Source: Mycolicibacterium sp. BiH015
GTDB taxonomy: Bacteria; Actinomycetota; Actinomycetes; Mycobacteriales; Mycobacteriaceae
Direction: 5' to 3'
Length of the DNA: 33,483 bases
NCBI RefSeq assembly: GCF_027706845.1
Contig: NZ_JAQGCZ010000028.1
Location: 1 to 33,483, forward strand
Both the position numbers and the translations under genes were made by a program. This document shows positions 1 through 6,742 of the stretch, piece after piece (positions within the stretch are counted from its first letter, which is position 1; every line of letters begins with the position of its first letter). The notes beneath the pieces were generated by a model. The model searched no databases. It worked only from the letters and a program-made list of their open reading frames with translations, and had not been told where the DNA came from.

Positions 1-80
1 CCGACAGTTCAGCTCCGGTCGGCTGAGCCGACAGTTCAGCTCCGGTCGGCTGAGCCGACAGTTCAGCTCCGGTCGGCGAG
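1..80. repeat. 27-bp tandem repeat, about three copies, possibly continuing off the left edge
   Basis: Two exact 27-bp copies (1-27 and 28-54) and a third, truncated copy (55-77) are seen. Each unit starts CCGACAGTTCAGC and contains CCGAC and GTCGG arms that can pair into a short stem, so each copy can fold on its own. There is no spacer between copies, so it is not a CRISPR array. The array sits upstream of rpiB and ends before its leader. The number of copies to the left of the window is unknown; a variable-number tandem repeat is a reasonable guess. Confidence 0.9.
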
Positions 81-120
81 CGCGCCGAAAACGTACGGCG
101 AACACCGCGCGTCGCTGCGC

Positions 121-142
121 AAACACGCGCGCTGGCGGTGCA
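121..142 (-). repeat. Degenerate copy of a dispersed palindromic intergenic repeat
   Basis: The reverse complement of 121-142 (TGCACCGCCAGCGCGCGTGT...) matches 20 of 22 positions of the element at 25681-25702. Related copies lie at 28106-28124 and 31079-31097. This copy lacks a good second arm, although a loosely related GCGAGCGCGCC stretch lies at 76-86. It lies just upstream of the rpiB start. Confidence 0.5.
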
Positions 143-153
143 GGGCCGGAGGT

Positions 154-639
154 ATGGTTGCCGCCATGCGCGTCTACGTTGGGGCCGATCACGCCGGATT
201 CGAGTTCAAGCAGACCATCATCGACCACCTCACACAGGCCGGTCACGAGCCGATCGACTGCGGGGCATACACCTACGATGCCGAGGACGACTATCCGGCG
301 TTCTGCATCGCGGCTGCGGAGAGGACGGTCGCCGACCCCGGCAGCCTCGGCATCGTCCTCGGCGGTTCCGGAAACGGCGAGCAGATCGCCGCGAACAAGG
401 TGCCTGGCGCCCGCTGCGCGTTGGCCTGGAGCACCGAGACCGCGACGCTGGCCCGTGAGCACAACAACGCGCAGCTGGTCGGCATCGGTGGCCGCATGCA
501 TACCACTGAAGAGGCGTTGGCGATCGTCGATGCGTTCCTGGCTGCGAAGTGGTCCGAGGCGCCACGCCACCAGCGCCGCATCGACATCCTCGCCGAATAC
601 GAGAAAACGCACGTCGCACCGCCGGTGCCCGGCGCCTGA
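154..639 (+). CDS. rpiB: Ribose-5-phosphate isomerase B
   Basis: The 161-residue product interconverts ribose 5-phosphate and ribulose 5-phosphate in the cytosolic non-oxidative pentose phosphate pathway. It belongs to the RpiB/LacAB family, shown by the N-terminal GADHAGFEFK phosphate/sugar site (about residues 10-19) and the loop LGGSGNGEQIAANK (about 69-82). The position of the E. coli catalytic Cys is Ser72 here, and Glu76 is the likely base, as in the M. tuberculosis enzyme. Two starts are possible. ATG 154 follows GGAGG by only one base. ATG 166 (MRVYVGADHAG) has a long 13-base spacing. Either gives a full-length enzyme. In M. tuberculosis rpiB lies next to a nei glycosylase; here the GntR/ABC/allophanate module separates the two. 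The identification is secure, the exact start is not. Confidence 0.93.
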   Translation: MVAAMRVYVGADHAGFEFKQTIIDHLTQAGHEPIDCGAYTYDAEDDYPAFCIAAAERTVADPGSLGIVLGGSGNGEQIAANKVPGARCALAWSTETATLAREHNNAQLVGIGGRMHTTEEALAIVDAFLAAKWSEAPRHQRRIDILAEYEKTHVAPPVPGA

Positions 640-645
640 ACTCGG

Positions 646-676
646 GATACAAACTCGTATACACTGCCGGATACAC
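646..676 (+). promoter_or_regulatory. Putative GntR operator: three ATACA boxes at 12-bp phase
   Basis: ATACA occurs at 647-651, 659-663 and 671-675, each exactly 12 bp apart. The middle box is part of the palindrome GTATAC, which fits the GT-N2-AC core typical of FadR-subfamily GntR operators. The same three-box pattern occurs at 4121-4151. It lies 17 bp upstream of the GntR start codon, suggesting autoregulation. The pattern is seen directly; binding is inferred. Confidence 0.65.
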
Positions 677-692
677 GGCGGTGAGAGGCGGC

Positions 693-1382
693 ATGAGCGA
701 CACAGAGAGTCTGGTGGAACGCGTTTTCGTGGCGCTGCGCGATGATTTGATGTGGGGCAGGATCAAGCCCACGGAGCGACTTGCCGAGGTCACCCTTGCC
801 GAGCGCTACGAGGTGTCCCGGACCCCGGTGCGCGAGGCGCTGGCCCGGTTGCTGGCTGACGGCCTGATCGAGCGCCGCGAGCGTGGTTTGTACCCGTACC
901 GGCCCCGCGTCGAGGATCTCGAGGATCTTTACGAGTTGCGAATCACCCTGGAATTGCGAGGGATTCAGCGCGCCGCAGAGGGCGGCGGTCGACGCCATGA
1001 CGTTGCGGAGCTGGAGCTGGAGTTGGAGCGGTGGCGTGAGTTCCGCAAGACCCCGCCGGTACCGGATGCGGGAATCGTCAAGGAGGACGAGCAATTTCAC
1101 GTGCAGCTGCTGTCGTCGTCGGGAAATCAGGCGTTGGTGACGGCGCTGGAGGCGGTGAACGCGCGGATCCGGCCCATGCGGATGTTGGACTACCTCACCG
1201 AGGATAGGGTCGCGGCCACCATCGACGAGCACATCGACATCGCCGAGCGCGTGCTCGACGGCGACCTCGACCGCGCACAGGAGCTGCTGTACGCGCACAT
1301 CGACGCGTCGCGCCGAGTCGTCGTGGCGCGTGCCCGCGAGGCCATGGCGATGTTCGATGTCGTCATGGCCCTGCGCGACTAG
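693..1382 (+). CDS. GntR-family (FadR/FCD type) transcriptional regulator
   Basis: The 229-residue protein has an N-terminal winged helix-turn-helix (about residues 8-75; recognition region around EVSRTPVREALARL). A helical FCD ligand domain follows, with the usual acidic and histidine metal-site residues (DEQFH, DEHIDI, AHIDASR). ATG 693 is chosen because GAGAGG lies just ahead of it; GTG 681 is a longer alternative. It ends 3 bp from the convergent stop of the ABC ATPase gene. The phased ATACA boxes upstream of it and in front of the importer and hydrolase genes suggest it controls this module and itself. FCD regulators usually respond to small carboxylates or related metabolites; the effector here is unknown but may be a urea-, biuret- or allophanate-like compound. 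Confidence 0.9.
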   Translation: MSDTESLVERVFVALRDDLMWGRIKPTERLAEVTLAERYEVSRTPVREALARLLADGLIERRERGLYPYRPRVEDLEDLYELRITLELRGIQRAAEGGGRRHDVAELELELERWREFRKTPPVPDAGIVKEDEQFHVQLLSSSGNQALVTALEAVNARIRPMRMLDYLTEDRVAATIDEHIDIAERVLDGDLDRAQELLYAHIDASRRVVVARAREAMAMFDVVMALRD

Positions 1383-1385
1383 GGA

Positions 1386-2183
1386 TTACTCGTCCTCGTC
1401 CTGGTGCTCGATGAGATTGGCAATCCGTCGCCGGTAGTCGTTGAACTCAGCTGAATTGACGTCGCGCGGCCGCTCCAGCTCCACCGACACGACTGCCTCG
1501 ATGTGGCCGGGTATGCCGTGCGAGATCCCGCCGGCCATGACGATCACCCGGTCAGCGAGGTAGACGGCTTCTTCGACGCTGTGGGTGACGAACATCGTGG
1601 TGGTGCCCATGTCGTGGTGGATGCGCTGTAGTTCACGCTGCATTGCGCCACGGGTCAGTGCGTCCAACGCGCCGAACGGCTCATCCATCAGCATCAGCGC
1701 CGGCTCGTTGCACAGCACCCTGGCGATCGCAACCCGCTGCTGCATGCCCCCGGAGAGCTGATTCGGGAACCGCTGGGAAACCCTTGTCAGACCGACCAAT
1801 TCGATGAATCGCTCGGCACGCGCCGCCGCCTCGAGACGGGTCGCGCCGTTTTGGCGCGGTCCGTAGGCGACGTTCTCCAGCACGGTCAACCATGGGAACA
1901 GACCGTAATCCTGAAACACCACGCCGCGATCGGGACCCGGTGCGGTGACCCGTTTCCCGCCCACTTCGAGGATCCCGGAGGTGGGCGACTCGAAGCCGGC
2001 AAGCATCCGCAGCAAGGTGGATTTGCCGCACCCGCTGGCACCGACGATCGCAATGAATTCCCCGGCGTCGATGTCGAGGTTCACGTCTGCCAGGGCGGTG
2101 ACCGGTCCCGATTCGGACGGAAAAGCTTTGGTCAGCGCGGAGATCGTGATGGGGGCGCCTAATGATGTGGTGCTGATGGTCAT
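1386..2183 (-). CDS. NitT/TauT-family ABC transporter ATP-binding protein
   Basis: The 265-residue ATPase is the energising subunit of the importer encoded by the next two genes. It has Walker A GASGCGKST (48-56), a Q-loop (VVFQDYGLFPW, about 88-98), signature LSGGMQQR (143-150), Walker B LMLMDEP (163-169) and the switch His (VTHSVEEA). This composition, especially the FPW Q-loop region, is typical of SsuB/TauB/NrtD-type ATPases for sulfonates, nitrate, cyanate and similar small molecules. It is the last gene of the minus-strand operon, 27 bp after the permease, with GAAAGGAAA as ribosome binding site. The acidic C-terminus (EHQDEDE) is unremarkable. The substrate cannot be assigned from this subunit. 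Confidence 0.92.
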   Translation of the reverse strand: MTISTTSLGAPITISALTKAFPSESGPVTALADVNLDIDAGEFIAIVGASGCGKSTLLRMLAGFESPTSGILEVGGKRVTAPGPDRGVVFQDYGLFPWLTVLENVAYGPRQNGATRLEAAARAERFIELVGLTRVSQRFPNQLSGGMQQRVAIARVLCNEPALMLMDEPFGALDALTRGAMQRELQRIHHDMGTTTMFVTHSVEEAVYLADRVIVMAGGISHGIPGHIEAVVSVELERPRDVNSAEFNDYRRRIANLIEHQDEDE

Positions 2184-2210
2184 CGTGGTTTCCTTTCGAC
2201 GTTTTCGGAG

Positions 2211-3083
2211 TCAGACGAGGCCGGGGCGGCCACGGGTGATTAACCGCAGACACAACGTCAGGAGGCGGTCGCTGAGCAGGCCGGCCACCCCGATCACGAT
2301 CATCCCGGCGATGATGATGTCGGTTCGGCTCATGTCCCGAGCCTGGGTGATCAGGGCGCCGAGACCTGTTCTGATGCCGACGGTCTCGCCGACGACGAGG
2401 ACAACCCAGGACAGTCCGAGGCCGACCCGTAGGCCCGACGTGATGGACTGCATCGAGCAGGGCAGCACCACGGTGAAGAAGCTCTTCCAGGTCGGTGTCC
2501 CCAGCATCGCGGCCGCCTCCAAGAGCCGCGGCGGCACCGTCGCCGCACCGGCAATGGTGTTGATCAAGATTGGGAAGAATGCCGCGATCAGGATCAGAAA
2601 GATCGTCGAGCGGTCACCGAATCCGATGAGCAGTAACGCCAGCGGTGCCCAGGCTGTCACGGGGATGGGTCGCAGCAGACTCACGGTCGAGTCGAACAGT
2701 CGCATGATGAACGGGATCCGGCCCATCAGCAGACCCAAGGGGACCGCGAGTGCAGCGGCGAGGACGAATCCGTTGGCCACCCGCAAGGTGCTGGCCGCAG
2801 TGTGCCGCCACAGCGATCCACTGGTGGCCTCACCGGATCCGGCCGCCAGGTCCCACACCCTGGTCAGAACCGCCCACGGTGACGGCACGAAGCGCATGTC
2901 GATACCGAGCGGCAGATTCCACTGGCCGCGCACGGCGAGCGCCCACAAGCCGATGAGGACGACGGGGAGGCCCAGTGCGTACAGTGCCGTCGTGGCCTGG
3001 CGGGTCAACCGTGAGGGAGTGCGTACCTCGAGGGCGGTGGGGTTCGTTGTCGTGGCGGCGACTGGTTCGGCTGTTGCGGTCAT
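2211..3083 (-). CDS. NitT/TauT-family ABC transporter permease
   Basis: The 290-residue membrane protein has about six transmembrane segments. The first follows a 30-residue cytoplasmic N-terminus (around residues 32-50). A BPD_transp_1 domain with an EAA-type cytoplasmic loop (LLEAAAMLGTPTWKSFFTVV) contacts the ATPase. Its start ATG overlaps the stop of the substrate-binding lipoprotein gene (ATGA), indicating translational coupling. Family and gene order (binding protein, permease, ATPase) match SsuC/TauC-like importers. The divergent allophanate hydrolase suggests a nitrogen-rich substrate such as a urea derivative, but this is inference from context. Confidence 0.9.
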   Translation of the reverse strand: MTATAEPVAATTTNPTALEVRTPSRLTRQATTALYALGLPVVLIGLWALAVRGQWNLPLGIDMRFVPSPWAVLTRVWDLAAGSGEATSGSLWRHTAASTLRVANGFVLAAALAVPLGLLMGRIPFIMRLFDSTVSLLRPIPVTAWAPLALLLIGFGDRSTIFLILIAAFFPILINTIAGAATVPPRLLEAAAMLGTPTWKSFFTVVLPCSMQSITSGLRVGLGLSWVVLVVGETVGIRTGLGALITQARDMSRTDIIIAGMIVIGVAGLLSDRLLTLCLRLITRGRPGLV

Positions 3084-4090
3084 TTTTGATCCTCCGGTTT
3101 CGGGGAAGTGGCGCTGATGAAGGATTCGTCCACGAACTCGCTCATGTCGGGTTGTGTCGGAAGCTGCCCGAGGGCGTGCATCTCACGGGCCAGCGCATCG
3201 ACCTGGGACACGTATTCGAGGGAGAGGTCGCTGCGGGGCCAGGTGTTGGCGATCGCGTTCTGCGCCACCAGCGGATCGAGGCCGAACTCGGCGACGACAG
3301 TGTCGCGCCAGACGTCGCGATGGGACTCCATGTAGGCGATCGCTTCGGCGTGCGCGTCGACGAGGGACTGAACCAGTTCCGGGTCGTCGTCGATCACCCG
3401 CTGCGTGGAGGCCAGGCCGATGTTCACCTTGCCGACCGGTGTGTTGTAGGGGGACACGATGTCATGTGCGCCTTTCTGCTTGGCCACCGACGGGCCGAGC
3501 TCGGCGGAGGAGAACGCTTCGATCTGGCCGCTGGCGTAGGCGTTGGCCATGTCGGCGAAGGCGAGGTTCACCAACGTCAGCTCGCGATCGGGGTCGATGC
3601 CTGCCTGGGTGAGCGTCGACCGGAGCAGTACCTCTTGGGAGGAGCCGACCGGATAACCCACCCGCCGACCCCGCAGATCCTGCACGCCGCTGATCTCCGG
3701 CAGGCCGACAATGGCTGACCCGCCGTCGGCCGACGACGCGATGAGGCGAACATCCTGCTGGGCCGCCGCGCCGGCGAGCATCGCAGGGACGCCCATCACC
3801 GCCGCGTCGATCTGGCCGGACACCAGCGCGTTCTTCACGTCGGGCGACGAATCGAAAACCATCACCTCGGCCGTGTTGTCCTCGCTGAGGAACTGCTGGT
3901 AGAAGAACGGGGCGAAGAGGTGCGGTTGCCCGCGCAGCGTACCGACCCGGACAACCTGCTGACCGTCGCCGCCGCCGGAGCTGGGCGTGAACGTGGCGTC
4001 TATCGACGAGCACCCAGTGAGGGCTACCAGCAACACCGCAGCTATGGCCACGGCGCCATTTGGGTTGCGGCGAAACAACTTTCGTGTCAT
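3080..4090 (-). CDS. ABC transporter substrate-binding lipoprotein (NMT1/SsuA-like)
   Basis: The 336-residue protein begins with a basic n-region, a hydrophobic stretch and the lipobox LTGC (Cys27), so it should be a diacylated lipoprotein outside the cytoplasmic membrane. After a Ser/Gly-rich linker the mature part has a periplasmic-binding-protein type II fold pattern: VRVGTLRGQPHLFAPFFYQQ, then DAAVMGVPAM, GRRVGYPVGSS and DVWRDTVVAEFG. The start at 4090 is preferred over an in-frame start 38 codons upstream because the signal peptide begins here and GGAAAG precedes it. First gene of the importer operon, divergent from the hydrolase across a 161-bp promoter region carrying the ATACA boxes. 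The ligand is not identifiable by eye. Confidence 0.9.
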   Translation of the reverse strand: MTRKLFRRNPNGAVAIAAVLLVALTGCSSIDATFTPSSGGGDGQQVVRVGTLRGQPHLFAPFFYQQFLSEDNTAEVMVFDSSPDVKNALVSGQIDAAVMGVPAMLAGAAAQQDVRLIASSADGGSAIVGLPEISGVQDLRGRRVGYPVGSSQEVLLRSTLTQAGIDPDRELTLVNLAFADMANAYASGQIEAFSSAELGPSVAKQKGAHDIVSPYNTPVGKVNIGLASTQRVIDDDPELVQSLVDAHAEAIAYMESHRDVWRDTVVAEFGLDPLVAQNAIANTWPRSDLSLEYVSQVDALAREMHALGQLPTQPDMSEFVDESFISATSPKPEDQK

Positions 4091-4120
4091 GGCTTTCCGT
4101 CCGATAGTCGGGTACCGTCG

Positions 4121-4151
4121 TATACAGCTGCGTATACAGTGAGGGATACAC
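4121..4151. promoter_or_regulatory. Second phased ATACA operator between importer and allophanate hydrolase
   Basis: ATACA at 4122-4126, 4134-4138 and 4146-4150, again exactly 12 bp apart; the first two boxes sit in GTATACAG palindromic cores. The arrangement duplicates that at 646-676 in front of the GntR gene. It lies between the divergent start codons at 4090 (lipoprotein) and 4252 (hydrolase), so one bound regulator array could control both promoters. Confidence 0.65.
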
Positions 4152-4251
4152 GTTTGGTTCGAGCTACGCGTGTGTTGCCAAGTGATGACTTCCGTTACGA
4201 GCATGTTTCCGATGCCGCCGTGATGGCGCCACGAATGATGAGGTGGATGCG

Positions 4252-5880
4252 ATGACTGTATGGATCTGCCGGCGTGACGACGCCGATGTCGCCGCCGAGC
4301 TCGATGAGAGCTCTGGCGGCACAGGCGTATTGGCCGGGTTGAGACTGGCTGTCAAAGACAATGTGGATGTTGCGGGCCTGCCGACGACCGCGGCGTGTCC
4401 CGAGTTCGCCTTCATGCCGGACACCGACTCCGCGGTCGTCGCCGCTCTCCGGGCGCAGGGCGCCGTCGTCGTCGGAAAGACGAATCTCGACCAGTTCGCC
4501 ACCGGACTGGTCGGTTCCAGATCGCCCTACGGCGTGGTCCGCGACAGTCGTCGACCCGACTACATCAGTGGCGGATCGAGCTCCGGTTCTGCCGTCGCCG
4601 TGGCCACCGGCGAAGCTGACATCGCCATCGGCACCGACACCGCCGGGTCGGGCCGCGTGCCGGCCGCTCTGCAAGGCATCGTCGGGATCAAGCCCACCCT
4701 TGGCGTCATCAGCACCGAGGGTGTCGTGCCGGCCTGCGAATCCTATGACTGTGTCACCATTTTCGCGCCGACATTGGAGCTCGCCGACGGCGCGATGGGG
4801 GTCCTGGCAGCTGGCGCTCGGTCCCGGCCGTGGCCCGAGGACGTCAAACTGGCCGCGCCGCCATCGCCGGTCGTCGCCGTCCCCGACGAATTGCCGCACC
4901 TGGACCGTCAGTGGAGTGCTGCGTTCGACGCGGCCGTGAAGCGTCTGACGGCCGCGGGAGTTCGAATCGTCACCGTCGGATTCGCGCCGTTCCTGGCCGC
5001 GGCCAAGCTACTCTACGATGGCGCTCTGGTCAGCGAAAGATATTCTGCGGTGGGCGAATTCATCGATTCGCACACCCACGCATCCCTCGACCCGATCGTG
5101 CGTGACATCATCACCGCCGCACGCGACATTCCCGCGCACCGACTGGTTCGAGACCGCGCCGAGGTGCAGCGGCTTCGCGAGCTGGCAATGACGTCGCTCG
5201 CAGGCGCCGACGCGCTGTTGGTGCCGACGGCGCCGATGCATCCGAGCTTCGCCGAGGTCGCCGCCGATCCGGCGGGCGTCAACTCTCGCCTCGGCACGTA
5301 CACGAACTTCTGCAACTTGTTCGACATGTGCGGCGTGGCGGTCCCGGCCGGAACAGCAGGCGATGCGCAGTTCGGCGTCACCGTGCTGGCGCGTGCGTTC
5401 GACGACGCCGTCGCACTCGACATCGCCGCGCTGTTCACCGACGAGCCGGCGGCCGAGACGCCCTGGCCGCTCGCGGCGGCCGACCACGTCGAGCTGGTGG
5501 TGTTCGGGGCACACCTGCGCGGCGGACCCCTGGTCCACCAGCTCAGCGATCGTGGGGCGCGCTTCGCCGGCGAGATCACCACAGCACCCCGTTACCGGAT
5601 GACGGCGCTGCCGACCACACCGCCCAAACCGGGCGTCACGCGGGTACCCGAGGGCGTCGAGGGCGCAGCGCTGACCGGCCACCGCTGGCTACTCTCACCG
5701 GCGGCACTCGGCCGGTTCCTCGCCGAGCTGCCCGCGCCCATGCAACTCGGCAAGGTCGAATTCGCCGACGGCAGCTGGCGGACCGCCTTCGGCTGCGACG
5801 CCGCCGTGCCCGGGGAGGACATCAGCAGTCACGGCAGCTGGACCAACGCTCTCGCAGCAGGAGCGGTGCGACAGGCCTGA
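4252..5880 (+). CDS. atzF: Allophanate hydrolase (amidase domain plus C-terminal AtzF-type domain)
   Basis: The 542-residue protein should convert allophanate to ammonia and carbon dioxide, the last step of ATP-dependent urea, biuret or cyanurate breakdown. The amidase-signature domain (about 1-420) has the Ser-cisSer-Lys set: Lys35 in AVKDNVDVAG, Ser109 in GGSSSGSA and Ser133 in DTAGSGRVPA. A C-terminal domain of about 110 residues (VVFGAHLRGGPLVHQL, then MTALPTTPPKPG) matches the allophanate-hydrolase-specific domain. ATG 4252 is preceded by GAGGTGG; GTG 4243 is a weaker alternative. The N-terminus is shorter than in AtzF proteins of about 600 residues, with little ahead of the catalytic Lys. 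No urea carboxylase, biuret hydrolase or cyanurate hydrolase lies nearby, so its upstream partner must be elsewhere or absent. Confidence 0.88.
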   Translation: MTVWICRRDDADVAAELDESSGGTGVLAGLRLAVKDNVDVAGLPTTAACPEFAFMPDTDSAVVAALRAQGAVVVGKTNLDQFATGLVGSRSPYGVVRDSRRPDYISGGSSSGSAVAVATGEADIAIGTDTAGSGRVPAALQGIVGIKPTLGVISTEGVVPACESYDCVTIFAPTLELADGAMGVLAAGARSRPWPEDVKLAAPPSPVVAVPDELPHLDRQWSAAFDAAVKRLTAAGVRIVTVGFAPFLAAAKLLYDGALVSERYSAVGEFIDSHTHASLDPIVRDIITAARDIPAHRLVRDRAEVQRLRELAMTSLAGADALLVPTAPMHPSFAEVAADPAGVNSRLGTYTNFCNLFDMCGVAVPAGTAGDAQFGVTVLARAFDDAVALDIAALFTDEPAAETPWPLAAADHVELVVFGAHLRGGPLVHQLSDRGARFAGEITTAPRYRMTALPTTPPKPGVTRVPEGVEGAALTGHRWLLSPAALGRFLAELPAPMQLGKVEFADGSWRTAFGCDAAVPGEDISSHGSWTNALAAGAVRQA

Positions 5881-5892
5881 CAGACTGGGCGG

Positions 5893-6693
5893 ATGCCCGA
5901 AGGACATACCGTTCACCGACTCGCCCGTCGGCACCAGAAGATCTTCCGGGGGCAGCACGTCGCCGTCAGCAGCCCTCAGGGCCGGTTCATCGACGGGGCC
6001 GACGCAGTCAACGGCCGCGTCTTCGATCGGGCGAGCGCATGGGGTAAGCACCTCTTCCACCACTATGCGGGCGGACGAATTGTTCACGTCCACCTCGGTC
6101 TCTACGGCAAGTTCACCGAATTCGACGTCGACGCCGGCGTTCCGGAACCGGTCGGGCAGGTACGCATGCGCATCGTCGGCACAGCGAAAGGAACCGACCT
6201 GCGGGGCCCGACGGCGTGTGAGGTCGTCGACGAGGCCGAAGTGTCGGAAATCTTGGCGCGGCTGGGCCCCGACCCCTTGCGCAAGGACGCCGACCCGTCT
6301 GCGGCATGGGAGCGGATAGTCAAGTCCCGCAGGGTGATTGGCGCGTTGCTGATGGACCAGCGGGTGATCGCCGGCATCGGCAATGTCTATCGCAACGAGC
6401 TGCTGTACCGTCATCGCCTCAACCCTCACCGCCCCGGCACGCGGATGCTCGAAGGAGAGTTCCTGGAAGCCTGGACCGACCTGGTCGAGTTGATGAAGGT
6501 CGGTGTCCGCCGCGGCCGGATCATCACCCTTCGTCCGGAAGACGACCACGGTATGGCGTCCTACGCGCCGCGGCGGCCTCGCACCTATGTCTACCGGCGC
6601 GCCGGAGACCCATGCCGGATCTGCGGCACCACCATCCGTACCGAGGTCCTGGAGGGTCGCAACCTTTTCTGGTGCCCGAGCTGTCAGAGCTAG
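5893..6693 (+). CDS. nei1: Fpg/Nei-family DNA glycosylase/AP lyase
   Basis: The 266-residue base-excision repair enzyme removes oxidised bases and cleaves the abasic site. It has the invariant N-terminus PEGHTVHRLA (Pro2 nucleophile, Glu3), Lys52 in SAWGKHLF, a helix-two-turn-helix around LLMDQRVIAGIGNVYRNE, and a C-terminal zinc finger (CRIC and CPSC, about residues 240-264). The PEGHT form of the N-terminus is typical of the Nei side of the family; the M. tuberculosis gene next to rpiB is called nei1, hence the symbol. It starts 12 bp after the hydrolase stop but belongs to a different functional group. The antiporter gene follows 49 bp later in the same direction. Confidence 0.9.
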   Translation: MPEGHTVHRLARRHQKIFRGQHVAVSSPQGRFIDGADAVNGRVFDRASAWGKHLFHHYAGGRIVHVHLGLYGKFTEFDVDAGVPEPVGQVRMRIVGTAKGTDLRGPTACEVVDEAEVSEILARLGPDPLRKDADPSAAWERIVKSRRVIGALLMDQRVIAGIGNVYRNELLYRHRLNPHRPGTRMLEGEFLEAWTDLVELMKVGVRRGRIITLRPEDDHGMASYAPRRPRTYVYRRAGDPCRICGTTIRTEVLEGRNLFWCPSCQS

Positions 6694-6742
6694 CCAGGGG
6701 TGTCGGCGGGACATCCCGGCGGATAGCCGGGAGAATCTGCGC

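Noticed and set aside
1..80. CRISPR array
   Set aside because: Repeats are directly abutting with no spacers and no cas genes are present.
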